Of a stretch of DNA of 64,000 nucleotides, positions 27,562-36,020 are shown piece by piece. The notes beneath the pieces are model-generated. The model saw only the letters and a list, made by a program, of their open reading frames with translations, was not told where the DNA came from and searched no databases. A program made the position numbers and the translations under genes. The stretch is taken from NCBI GenBank assembly GCA_023399375.1, contig JAEWPX010000073.1, positions 1-64,000 on the forward strand, read 5' to 3'. Within the stretch, counting starts at the first letter, position 1. Each line of letters opens with the position of its first letter. This stretch comes from Pseudomonadota bacterium. GTDB taxonomy: Bacteria > Desulfobacterota > Desulfovibrionia > Desulfovibrionales > Desulfovibrionaceae.

Positions 27562-28436
27562 TATTGTACCGTAAAGACGCCGCCCTGGTTGTTGCTCAAC
27601 ACCTCGCCGGCCACGGGCTGGGACTGGTTGTTGATGACCGTCGTCGTGGTCGTCGGCCCCTTGAACAGGTCGTTCACCGCGTCGCGCAGCTGCGGCATGA
27701 AGATGACGAAGCGTTCGGCGTTGATCACTGCGTTGAGCGCCGAGGTCATGTGGCCCATGAATTCCTCCACCGTGGCCCAGGTGCTCTTGGGCACATAGAG
27801 GATGTCGCCGCCCTCGAGGTAGCGGTTGAACCCGACCACGCCTTCGCCGACGGACGTGCCCAGGCGCATGTCGAGGATGTAGGCATGGGGGCGGTCGCCT
27901 TCGGGACGCAGCAGCACCACCGTGGAGCGGCCGGCGTTGTCGTTGAAGCCGCCGCTTCTGGCGATGGCCTCGAACAGGTTCATGTCGTGGTCCACGGAGA
28001 CCACGCCCTGGGACTTGACCTCGCCGAGCACGATGGCCGTCTGGCTGCGCAGCGTGGCCACCGTCACCGTGACCTGGGGATCGACGACATACTTCGCATA
28101 GGCGCGGGCCACGTCGGCGCGCAGTTCGGCCACGGTGCGCCCGCCCGCCTTGACGTCGCCGACCAGCGGCAGGTTGATGTCGCCCCGCTCATCCACCCGG
28201 GCCACGGTCTTGAGGTCGTCGTTGCGCCACACGGCCACGGTCACTTCGTCGCCGTAACCGAGCGTCGCCCGGCGGGCGGCCGTGCCGGTGGCGGTGTTCT
28301 TGGAGTTGGGCGTCAGCGGGGGCGGCGAAGGCTTGGCGCAGGCGGCCAGCAGCGCCAACAGCGCTCCCACGCAAGCCGCAAACGCGAGAACGCGGCATGG
28401 GCCGCGCGACGAGGCGAACTGGCGGGCTGTCGGCAT
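27561..28436 (-). CDS. Wza-like polysaccharide export outer-membrane lipoprotein
   Basis: This 291-residue OPX protein forms the outer-membrane exit pore. The signal peptide ends in the lipobox LLAAC, with lipidated Cys at about residue 33. A Poly_export domain follows (LGYGDEVTVAVWRNDDL, about 59-75), then SLBB-like repeats (for example VLGEVKSQGVVSV). GGGGAAATTC precedes ATG 28436. It is translationally coupled to the Wzc-like partner and divergent from the fusion-protein gene across 177 bp. The C-terminus beyond the SLBB region contains an unusual Thr run near residue 266. Confidence 0.88.
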   Translation of the reverse strand: MPTARQFASSRGPCRVLAFAACVGALLALLAACAKPSPPPLTPNSKNTATGTAARRATLGYGDEVTVAVWRNDDLKTVARVDERGDINLPLVGDVKAGGRTVAELRADVARAYAKYVVDPQVTVTVATLRSQTAIVLGEVKSQGVVSVDHDMNLFEAIARSGGFNDNAGRSTVVLLRPEGDRPHAYILDMRLGTSVGEGVVGFNRYLEGGDILYVPKSTWATVEEFMGHMTSALNAVINAERFVIFMPQLRDAVNDLFKGPTTTTTVINNQSQPVAGEVLSNNQGGVFTVQ

Positions 28437-28613
28437 GAATTTCCCCGAGGGTCGTCAAACTGCCCTCTGGTAAGGGATTTCCGGGCCGACCGCAAGGCGG
28501 GGCCGCGCGTTGTGGTCCTTCCGGTTATGGTGTAAAAGCCAATGCGCCAAGCTCCGGCGAGCGCCATTTCTCCAGCGCGCGCGCCGACAACCCCAATGGC
28601 ATTCAGGCAACTT

Positions 28614-29642
28614 ATGACATCCAAGCGTTTCTTCGCCGGCATGCTTTCCGCCCTGGCCCTGGGCCTGGGCCTGCTGCCGGCCGCGACGGCCCGGGCCGAG
28701 GTCCTGACCTTTCTCGGCAAGAGCTATTGCCCCATCAAGTACGAAATCACCTGGCCCTTCGTCACCAAGGCCGACAAGGGCGTGACCCAGGGCAGCGGCA
28801 TCACCGCCAACGTCTACGAACTGCCCAAGGAAAAGGACACCCGGGAAAAATCCGCCGCGGAGCTCGGTTCGGACATGCGGCGGCTGCGCATCCTGTCCGC
28901 CCCGCTCAAGGTGGGCGACAAGGTGGACGAAGACCAGATCCTCGTCACCTACGAGATGCCGCTTGAAAACCTCATGGCCGAAAAGCAGGCCCTTTCCCGC
29001 GCCGACCTCAACAACGAGGACCATGCCCTGGCCTATGTGGAGCATCAGCTCGACGTCATCCGCCAGCAGCAGGCGGACCTGGAAAACCAGGCCGCGGACC
29101 AGGCCATCGCGCCCAACGTCGTGCGCTACAACCAGCGGGAAATCGAAGCGCTCATGCTCCAGCGCGACTACCTCCGGGAAAAACGCGAGCTGGCCCAGCA
29201 GCGCTACGACAACGCGGTTGTCATCGCCAAGTCCAAGTACGGGAAAAACCAGGATATCCACAACCTGCCGCGCGTGGGCTACATCCGCGCCCCGGGCAGC
29301 GGCTACGTGCTGTGGACCAATTCCAGCCTCGTGCCCGGCATGGCCTTCACCAAGCAGGCCTCGCTGATCTCCATCGGCCGCCTGGACCCCATCATCATCC
29401 GGGCCTCGGTGCACGAGATCGCGGCGCAAAAACTCAAGGTCGGCGACAAGGCCACCGTGGTCTTCCACGGCATGCCCGGGCAGCCCTACCAGACCACCAT
29501 CTCCAAGATCGACTTCGTGGCCCAGCCGGCCATGCTGCAACAGCCCTCCTTCTACGAACTGGAAATGACCCTGCCAAACCCCGACCTGCGCATCAAGGAA
29601 GGCATGCGCTGCGACGTCACGGTGGACCTCGACGCCAAATGA
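28614..29642 (+). CDS. HlyD-like periplasmic membrane-fusion protein
   Basis: This protein of 342 residues has a signal peptide (about 1-27, ending ATARA), a lipoyl-like half (APLKVGDKVDEDQI), a coiled-coil hairpin (about 125-210) and a beta-barrel region. It is a paralogue of the exporter adaptor at 6718-7668, but no ABC or RND pump is beside it. It may serve polysaccharide export, as Alg44-like and other HlyD-domain proteins do, or pair with the exporter in region 1. The start could also be ATG 28596; 28614 gives the cleaner signal peptide. It ends 34 bp before the flippase gene. Confidence 0.8.
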   Translation: MTSKRFFAGMLSALALGLGLLPAATARAEVLTFLGKSYCPIKYEITWPFVTKADKGVTQGSGITANVYELPKEKDTREKSAAELGSDMRRLRILSAPLKVGDKVDEDQILVTYEMPLENLMAEKQALSRADLNNEDHALAYVEHQLDVIRQQQADLENQAADQAIAPNVVRYNQREIEALMLQRDYLREKRELAQQRYDNAVVIAKSKYGKNQDIHNLPRVGYIRAPGSGYVLWTNSSLVPGMAFTKQASLISIGRLDPIIIRASVHEIAAQKLKVGDKATVVFHGMPGQPYQTTISKIDFVAQPAMLQQPSFYELEMTLPNPDLRIKEGMRCDVTVDLDAK

Positions 29643-29676
29643 CGCCGCGACGCATGCTCCGGGAGACCCCCGCCAC

Positions 29677-31134
29677 GTGACGCCGTCCCGCTCCCTGGCC
29701 CGCAATTTCCTGGCCCTGGCCCTCTCGCGCGCCGTCCAGATCGCCAGCGGCTTCTTCGTGCTCCTGGCCGTGGCCCGGGGCCTCCCTCTCGACGCCTACG
29801 GCACGTACGCCTCGGTCACGGCCCTGGCCGGGGCCGTGGCGGCCATGACCTACTTCGGCATCCAGCAGATCATGATCCGCGAGATGGCCGCGATGCCGAG
29901 CCAGGGGCCGGCCATCGTCGGCCAGGCCCTGGTGCTGCGCCTGGGCATGATCGCGCTCTCGGGCCTGGCGCTCGCCGTGGTGGCCGTGTTCGCGGGCTAC
30001 GGCCCCGGGGTCCGGCTGGGGCTGGGGCTGGCCTTTTGCCTGGAGGCCTGCCGGTCGCTGACCATGCTCGGCTGCGCCGTGTTCCAGGCCCACGAGCGCA
30101 TGGGCTACGAACCGCCCCTGTCCATCGTGTCGGGGCTCGCTTCCGTGGCGTTGGTCGGCGCGGCGCTGTGGCTTGGGCTCGGCTACACGGGCGTGCTGGC
30201 CGGGCTGGCCCTGGCCGCGCTCCTGCACGCGCTGCTGGCCTGGGGCGTGGTCTGGCGCAATCTGACGCGGCCGTCCCTGCGCTTCGACGGAAAAGGGCTG
30301 TGGCGCATGCTCGGCACGGCCTCGGTGGTGGGGCTCGGCGTCTTTTTCCACCAGAACCTGTTTCGGGCCAACACCCTGGCCCTGTCCTTCCTGGCCGCCC
30401 CCGCGGCCGTGGCCGATTTCCAGGCTCCCCACGAATTCATCCTCAAACTCGAGATCCTGCCCCAGGCGCTGATGCTCGCGGTGTTTCCGGCCCTGGCCCG
30501 CCTGGCCCCCGTCGACCCCTTGAGCGCGCGGCGGCTGTTCCGACTCATCTTCCGCCACACCCTGCACATCATGGCCCTGCCTTCGATCCTGCTCGCCGTC
30601 TACGCCGAACCGGCCTGCGTGCTCCTTTTCGGCCACAAATTCGCCGGCGCGGCCATGGTCCTGCGCCTGCTCGCCCTGGCTTTGGCGCCGCTGGCCCTCG
30701 ACATGCTCGTCAACAACGTCCTGGTGGCCATCGGCCGGCAGCGCTACGCGCTCTATTACGCCGCGGCGGCGCTCGCGCTCAACGTCGCGGGCAACGTCTA
30801 TGCCGTGCCGCGCTACGGGGCCGTGGGCTCGGCCGTAGTCGCGCTTTGCTCCTATGCCTGGCTGCTGGTCTTTTCCACGCGCTTCGCCGCCCGCCACGAG
30901 TTTCGGCCCCACGCTTTGGGGCCGCTTTTGCGGGTCATGTGCGCCGGCGGGGCGTGCCTGGGGGTCTGCCTGCTTCTGGGCCACGCGCCGCTGCTCGGCG
31001 CGGCGTGCGGCGCGCTGGTCTACGCCGGCGTGCTGGTCGGACTCAAGGCCTTCGGCCCCCACGACCTGGCGGAACTGCGCTCGGTCGCCAAACCCCGCCC
31101 GCACGACGCGGGCGCATCCGGAGAACGCCCATGA
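29677..31134 (+). CDS. Wzx-like polysaccharide flippase
   Basis: This 485-residue protein of the MATE/Wzx fold would flip lipid-linked repeat units to the periplasm. About fourteen hydrophobic segments span the whole length, beginning near residue 8. The start is GTG at 29677 with GGGAG upstream. Its stop overlaps the start of the next gene by 4 bp (ATGA). It completes the Wzx/Wzy set with the genes at 21697, 25315 and 27561. Confidence 0.87.
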   Translation: MTPSRSLARNFLALALSRAVQIASGFFVLLAVARGLPLDAYGTYASVTALAGAVAAMTYFGIQQIMIREMAAMPSQGPAIVGQALVLRLGMIALSGLALAVVAVFAGYGPGVRLGLGLAFCLEACRSLTMLGCAVFQAHERMGYEPPLSIVSGLASVALVGAALWLGLGYTGVLAGLALAALLHALLAWGVVWRNLTRPSLRFDGKGLWRMLGTASVVGLGVFFHQNLFRANTLALSFLAAPAAVADFQAPHEFILKLEILPQALMLAVFPALARLAPVDPLSARRLFRLIFRHTLHIMALPSILLAVYAEPACVLLFGHKFAGAAMVLRLLALALAPLALDMLVNNVLVAIGRQRYALYYAAAALALNVAGNVYAVPRYGAVGSAVVALCSYAWLLVFSTRFAARHEFRPHALGPLLRVMCAGGACLGVCLLLGHAPLLGAACGALVYAGVLVGLKAFGPHDLAELRSVAKPRPHDAGASGERP

Positions 31135-32753
31135 ATGCCTCCCGCGCGGTGGTCGTCGGCTGGGACGGTGCCACGTTCGACATTTTAAAACCCATGCTCG
31201 TCGCCGGGCGCATGCCCCACCTCGCGACGCTCCTCGCCAGGGGCGTCCACGCCCGGCTGCGCTCCACCGTGCCGCCGGTCACGCCCGTGGCCTGGACGAG
31301 CTTCGCCACCGGGACCTCGCCCGGCCGCCACGGCATCTTCGACGCCCTGACCCTCGATCCGGCCAGCCATGCGGTGCGCTTCGTCTCCGCGGCCATGCGC
31401 CGCGTCGCGCCGATCTGGTCCGTGCTCTCCGCGCGCGGCCGGCCCGCCGGCGCGGTCAACGTGCCCGTGACCTGGCCGCCCGACGCCGTGGACGGCTTCG
31501 TCGTCCCGGGCATGTTCACGCCTTCCGACGCGGAAAATTTCGTGCACCCGCCCGAACTGCAAGGGGAGATCGAGGCGCGCTTCGGCCCGGCCATGTGCCG
31601 CGATTCGCCGGCCATGGACCCGGACCCGGCGCGCTACCTGGAAAACCTGCTCGCCGGTGTCGACGCGCGCTGCGACCTGACGCTGTGGCTCATGGAGCGC
31701 CGGCCCCTGGACTATTTCTGCTCGGTCTTCATGGAGTCCGACCGGGTGCAGCATTTCTTCTGGGCCTACCGCGACCCGGCCCATCCCCTGCACGCGCGCC
31801 TGGGAGGGGCCATCGAGGCCGTGTACGAACGGCTGGATGCGGCCCTTGGCCGCATCGTCGCCGCCTGCCCGCCGGACGCGGCCGTGGCGCTGGTTTCCGA
31901 CCACGGGGCCGGGCCGCTGCGCCGGGCCATTTTCCTCAACCGCTGGCTCATGGACCAGGGGCTGCTCGTGCTCTCGGGCGAGCTCGCCGCCCTGGCCGGC
32001 CGGCCGCCCTCGGCGCTGCGCCGGGCCGCGGCCGCCGTGGCCAAGGCCGTGCTGCCGGCGTCGGTCCTGGCCGCGCGGCGCAAGGGCCGCTCCAGGGCCC
32101 ACGCCCGCATCAACAACCTTTTCTCCGCCATCGTGGACTGGGAGCGCTCGGCCTGCGTCTCCGAAGGCATCGCCGGCGGCATCTTCTTCAATCCGCGCGT
32201 GGTCGGGCCGGACGACCGGGAGGCGCTGACGTGCCGGCTCAAGGAGGGGCTCGCCGCCATCGTCGATCCCGAAACCGGGCAGCGCCCCTTCATGGCCGTG
32301 CACGCCCGGGAGGAACTCTATGCCGGCGACGCCGTGGCCGACGCGCCCGACGTGGTGACGCTTTGCGGCCCGGGCTACCAGGTGCTCGTGCCCCACGAGA
32401 TCGCGCTCTACGGCCAGGGCGCGCCGGCCGGGCTTTTCGCGCCCCACAAATGGAGCGGCCGCCACGAGCAGCACGGCGTGTTCGCCCTGGCCGGCCCCGG
32501 CGTCGCGGCCGGCGCGGAGCTCGCCGGCGCGGACATGCCCGACGTCACGCCGACCCTGCTCTACGCCCTGGGCGAGGCCGTGCCGGAAAACATGGACGGG
32601 AGGGTGCTGACGGCGGCGTTTGCGCCCGAAACCCTTGCCGCGCGGCCCCTGGCCACGACCGCGGCCGCGGCCGCGGCGACGGCGGGGACCGGCACGGACG
32701 GCGACGCGGCAGCGCGCATCGCCGACGAACTGTCGGACCTCGGCTACATGTAG
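31131..32753 (+). CDS. Alkaline-phosphatase-superfamily phosphodiesterase-like protein
   Basis: This 540-residue protein belongs to the type I phosphodiesterase/nucleotide pyrophosphatase branch. Metal ligand Asp12 and nucleophile Thr15 sit in GWDGATF; SDHGAG, a GRHEQHG histidine pair and ESDRVQHFFW are the other family marks, and the C-terminus ends LSDLGYM, a common ending in this family. No signal peptide is visible, so it appears cytoplasmic. Such proteins occur in many glycan loci with unclear substrates: nucleotide sugars, lipid-phospho-sugars or phosphoglycans. It is coupled to the flippase gene by a 4-bp overlap. Confidence 0.8.
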   Translation: MNASRAVVVGWDGATFDILKPMLVAGRMPHLATLLARGVHARLRSTVPPVTPVAWTSFATGTSPGRHGIFDALTLDPASHAVRFVSAAMRRVAPIWSVLSARGRPAGAVNVPVTWPPDAVDGFVVPGMFTPSDAENFVHPPELQGEIEARFGPAMCRDSPAMDPDPARYLENLLAGVDARCDLTLWLMERRPLDYFCSVFMESDRVQHFFWAYRDPAHPLHARLGGAIEAVYERLDAALGRIVAACPPDAAVALVSDHGAGPLRRAIFLNRWLMDQGLLVLSGELAALAGRPPSALRRAAAAVAKAVLPASVLAARRKGRSRAHARINNLFSAIVDWERSACVSEGIAGGIFFNPRVVGPDDREALTCRLKEGLAAIVDPETGQRPFMAVHAREELYAGDAVADAPDVVTLCGPGYQVLVPHEIALYGQGAPAGLFAPHKWSGRHEQHGVFALAGPGVAAGAELAGADMPDVTPTLLYALGEAVPENMDGRVLTAAFAPETLAARPLATTAAAAAATAGTGTDGDAAARIADELSDLGYM

Positions 32754-32832
32754 CCGGCCCCAGGCTCCACGCCCGCTTGCCTCGGGGGCGGTTGCGCCGT
32801 ACTCTGCCGTTGCGCGTCGGACCGCGCCCCCC

Positions 32833-34464
32833 ATGGCCGAAGACGACAAGATATTCGAGCTCTTCGCCGAGAGCTGCCTGGAGCAGCTGCGCGGCATCGA
32901 AGCGGCCATCCTCGACCTGGAGTCCGCCGGTTCCGGCGTGCTCGAAGCCAAGGTGGCCGCCGTCTTCCGCGCCGCCCATACCATCAAGGGCGACGCCGGG
33001 GCCGTGGGCGCCGCGCCTCTGGCCGCGCTGTGCCATGCCGTGGAATCCGTGCTCGACGCCGTGCGCCAGGGCCGCCGCCGCATCGAACCGGGGCTTGTCG
33101 GCGAACTGCTCGCGGTCTTCGACGTCATCCGCGCCATGGTCGAGGATGCGGACAAGGCCAAAACTCGCGATATTTCCGTGGAAACGGCCCGCATGGCCGC
33201 CCTGCTCGAGCTTCCGGAAGAGCTCCCGCCCGCCGCCCCGGCCCGGGGAAACGACTGCGCCGGCGAAGCGGCCGGGCCGGCCTCCGAGGCCGCCGCGGAC
33301 GAACGCATCCGCAAGCTGGCCATCCCGGCCCGGGAACTCGATATCCTCGTCGACCGCGTGGGCGAGCTCGGCATCGCCCAGGCGCGCCTGGCCTCTCTCT
33401 CGCAGCGCCGCGCCGACGCCGAACTGCGCGGCGTGGCCGAAGAGGTCGAACGCTTGGCCGCGCTTTTGCGCGACCAGGTCCTGGGACTGCGCCTGCTGCC
33501 CATCAAGGTCAGCTTTCCCAAGTACCGCCGCCTCGTGCGCGACGCCAGTGCGGCGCTCGGCAAGGACGTGCACCTCGTCATGGAAGGCGAGAACACCGAA
33601 CTCGACAAGGCCGTCATCGAACAGCTCAACACGCCCTGCATCCACCTGCTGCGAAATGCCGTGGACCACGGCATCGAGTCGCCGGACGTGCGCGTGGCCC
33701 TCGGCAAGCCCCGGCGGGGCGTCATCGCCCTGTCGGCCCGCCAGGAGGGCAACGACGTGGTCATCGCCATCCGCGACGACGGCGCGGGCATCGACGGCCG
33801 CAAGCTGTGGCAAAAGGCCGTGGCCGCGGGCAGGCTCGATCCCGCCCGCCCCTACGACGACGACGCCGCCGTGGAGCTCATCTTCCTGCCGGGTCTTTCC
33901 ACGGCGGACGCCGTGGGCGCGGTGTCCGGCCGGGGGGTCGGCATGGACGCCGTGCGCGAAGGCATCGCCGCGCTGCGCGGCCGCATCGACGTGGACTCGA
34001 CCCCGGGCGCGGGCGCGACCTTCACCATCCGCCTGCCCGTGTCCCTGGCCATCATCGACTGCCTGGAAGTGCGCCTGGAAGACGAAACCTATTACCTGCA
34101 CCTCGATTATGTAGAGGAATGCCTGGAACTTCCGCCGGGCACGACGCTGCGCCAGGGGCGCGGGGTCATGGACCTGCGCGGCCGGCCCACGCCGCTCGTG
34201 TGCCTGCGCCATTTCTTCGGCCTGTGCGGCGAAACGCCCGCCACGTCCCATGTGGTCACGGTGCGCCGGGGCGACGGCCGGGCCGGGCTCGTGGTCGACG
34301 GCGTGCTCGGGCGCAAGCAGGCCGTGCTCAAGCACCTCGGCCGGGCCCTCGGCAAGGTGCCCGGCGTGCTCGGCGGCACGGTGACCGAGGCCGGCGACAT
34401 GGCCCTTGTCGTGGATGTGCCGGAACTGTTGCGCGAGGCCGGACGGACGGCCCCGCAGGCCTGA
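32833..34464 (+). CDS. cheA: CheA-type histidine kinase without P2 domain
   Basis: This 543-residue kinase passes phosphate to response regulators. The P1 HPt domain has the phosphorylated His49 in AAHTIKGDAG. There is only an Ala/Pro/Glu-rich linker (about 125-160) where classic CheA has the CheY-binding P2 domain. P3 dimerisation is followed by the P4 ATPase with the N box HLLRNAVDHGIE and G boxes RDDGAGID and GRGVGMDAV, then a CheW-like P5 domain. It is followed directly by a receiver protein and CheD. The AUG lacks a strong ribosome binding site. The family is certain; the output is not. Confidence 0.88.
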   Translation: MAEDDKIFELFAESCLEQLRGIEAAILDLESAGSGVLEAKVAAVFRAAHTIKGDAGAVGAAPLAALCHAVESVLDAVRQGRRRIEPGLVGELLAVFDVIRAMVEDADKAKTRDISVETARMAALLELPEELPPAAPARGNDCAGEAAGPASEAAADERIRKLAIPARELDILVDRVGELGIAQARLASLSQRRADAELRGVAEEVERLAALLRDQVLGLRLLPIKVSFPKYRRLVRDASAALGKDVHLVMEGENTELDKAVIEQLNTPCIHLLRNAVDHGIESPDVRVALGKPRRGVIALSARQEGNDVVIAIRDDGAGIDGRKLWQKAVAAGRLDPARPYDDDAAVELIFLPGLSTADAVGAVSGRGVGMDAVREGIAALRGRIDVDSTPGAGATFTIRLPVSLAIIDCLEVRLEDETYYLHLDYVEECLELPPGTTLRQGRGVMDLRGRPTPLVCLRHFFGLCGETPATSHVVTVRRGDGRAGLVVDGVLGRKQAVLKHLGRALGKVPGVLGGTVTEAGDMALVVDVPELLREAGRTAPQA

Positions 34465-34492
34465 CAACCGCAAGACGAACGGAGAGCCGCCC

Positions 34493-34942
34493 ATGCCACG
34501 CGCCCTCATTGTCGACGACAGCCGCTACCAGCGTTTTCTCATCATCCAGGCCCTGGAAGGGCTTTTCACGCCCGCAGAGGCCGCCGACGGCCGCGAGGCC
34601 ATGGCCCTGTTCGAGGACGCCCTGCGCCGGGGCGAGCCCTTCGGACTGATCGTCATGGACATCCTCATGCCCGTGCTCTCCGGCCATGACGCCCTGGCCG
34701 GCATCCGCCGCCTCGAGACCCAGTACGGCGTCGCAGCCGGGAAACGCACCCCGGCGGTGATGCTGTCGAGCCTCGACGACCCGGCCAACATGCTGCGCGC
34801 CCAGTTCGAATCCGGCGCCCAGGCGTTCGTGACCAAGCCCTTCACGCCGAAAACCCTGCTCGAGGCCCTGGCGAGCCTCGAGCTCGTCGACAATCCCCTG
34901 GACGACGCCACGGACGAAGAATTCCCATGCAAGGCCTTCTAG
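34493..34942 (+). CDS. Single-domain response regulator (CheY-like)
   Basis: This 149-residue receiver has the acidic pair Asp8-Asp9, the phospho-acceptor Asp56 in VMDILMP, and Lys115 in VTKPF. A short acidic tail follows the receiver and there is no DNA-binding or enzymatic domain, so output must go through protein contacts. It lies 28 bp after cheA and overlaps cheD by 16 bp, so it is the expected partner of that kinase. Confidence 0.88.
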   Translation: MPRALIVDDSRYQRFLIIQALEGLFTPAEAADGREAMALFEDALRRGEPFGLIVMDILMPVLSGHDALAGIRRLETQYGVAAGKRTPAVMLSSLDDPANMLRAQFESGAQAFVTKPFTPKTLLEALASLELVDNPLDDATDEEFPCKAF

Positions 34943-35451
34943 ACCGCTTCCCCGGCCACGCCCTGGCCTTTTTGAACGTGGCCCAGGGCGGCCTTTACGA
35001 CCGTCCGACCATGGCCCACACCGTGCTCGGCTCGTGCGTTGCCGTCACGTTTTTCGCGCCGCGTCACGGCCTGGCCGCCATTTTTCACGCGCTGTTGCCC
35101 AAGGCGTCCGAATACCGGCTGCACAGCCCGGAACAGACGCCCTACAAGTTCGTGGACACGGCCATCATCACCCTCGTCCACCGCCTGGAACACCGGGGCG
35201 TGCGCCTTGGCGACATCGAGTGCAAGGTGTTCGGCGGCGCAAGCGCCCTTTTCGCCGAGGATATGTCCGTGGGCCGGCGCAACGTGGAAATCGCCTTCGC
35301 CACCCTGGCCGACCTGGGGCTGCGCGTGGCCGCCTCCAACGTGGGCGGCGAACGCGGCCGCAAGATCGTCTACGCCTCGAGCTCGGGGGAAATCTTCGTG
35401 CGCATGCTCAACAACTCCGCCGCCAACCAGGCCGCCTGCGCCTCCCGATAG
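34927..35451 (+). CDS. cheD: CheD chemoreceptor glutamine deamidase
   Basis: This 174-residue protein deamidates receptor glutamines to glutamates and tunes chemosensory signalling. The catalytic Cys37 lies in LGSCVAV and His54 in IFHALLP, and the conserved GGERGRKI region is near residue 139. It overlaps the response regulator by 16 bp. No receptor is encoded nearby; the closest is the Cache chemoreceptor at 44837, about 9 kb away, and it is an open question whether that is its target. Confidence 0.9.
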   Translation: MQGLLDRFPGHALAFLNVAQGGLYDRPTMAHTVLGSCVAVTFFAPRHGLAAIFHALLPKASEYRLHSPEQTPYKFVDTAIITLVHRLEHRGVRLGDIECKVFGGASALFAEDMSVGRRNVEIAFATLADLGLRVAASNVGGERGRKIVYASSSGEIFVRMLNNSAANQAACASR

Positions 35452-35454
35452 ACC

Positions 35455-36009
35455 ATGCACACATTTTTTTGCTGCATCGCCCTCTGCCTGCTTGGACTTT
35501 CCGGCCTGCCGTCCACCTCGTTCGCCGCCAATCCCGGCTCCCCATCGGACGCCGACGCCAAGGCCCAGGTCGCCGCCGCCTACCAACTCCTCGAAACGGC
35601 CGCGGCCGATCCGGCCAAGGCCCGGGCTGCCGCCGCCTGCCTGGAAGCGGCCTATGCCGCCGGCGATCCCGGTGCGGCCGCCGCCCGGGGGCAACTCGCC
35701 CTTTCGGGCCTGTCGGAACCCGCGGGACGGTCCGACCCCACACTGGCTCTGCACTGGTTCGCCAAGGCCGCCGCAGCCGGCTCGCCCCAGGGCGATCTGG
35801 GCATGGGGCTGGCCCTGCTACTCGGGGAGGGCGCGCAGCAGGACCATTACTGGGCCTATTGGCGGCTCGTCCGGGCGAGACTCCGGCCGGGACTGACCCC
35901 GGAGGAGGCCGAGCGCGCCGCCGTTGCTGCGGAAATGGCCGCCAAGAGCATTACACAGGCTGAGCGCGCCGCCATCGAGGCCAATCTCGCCGGAGCCGGC
36001 GCAAAATAA
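35455..36009 (+). CDS. Secreted Sel1-like repeat protein
   Basis: This 184-residue protein has a signal peptide (about 1-24, ending SFAAN) and Sel1-type helical repeats: ALHWFAKAAAAGSPQGDLGMG (about 97-117) is a clear unit, with a weaker one before it. Sel1 proteins scaffold protein contacts in the periplasm. It starts 3 bp after the cheD stop and ends 11 bp before the 990-residue glycosyltransferase, so all may be cotranscribed. Confidence 0.7.
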   Translation: MHTFFCCIALCLLGLSGLPSTSFAANPGSPSDADAKAQVAAAYQLLETAAADPAKARAAAACLEAAYAAGDPGAAAARGQLALSGLSEPAGRSDPTLALHWFAKAAAAGSPQGDLGMGLALLLGEGAQQDHYWAYWRLVRARLRPGLTPEEAERAAVAAEMAAKSITQAERAAIEANLAGAGAK

Positions 36010-36020
36010 CACACTCACAC

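Noticed and set aside
30036..31130. N-terminal extension of the phosphatase-like gene through the flippase region
   Set aside because: The frame is open but encodes arginine-rich noise; the true start is ATG 31131 overlapping the flippase stop.
31185..33803. 872-codon minus-strand frame
   Set aside because: Antisense of the phosphatase-superfamily and cheA genes, both with intact motifs on the plus strand.
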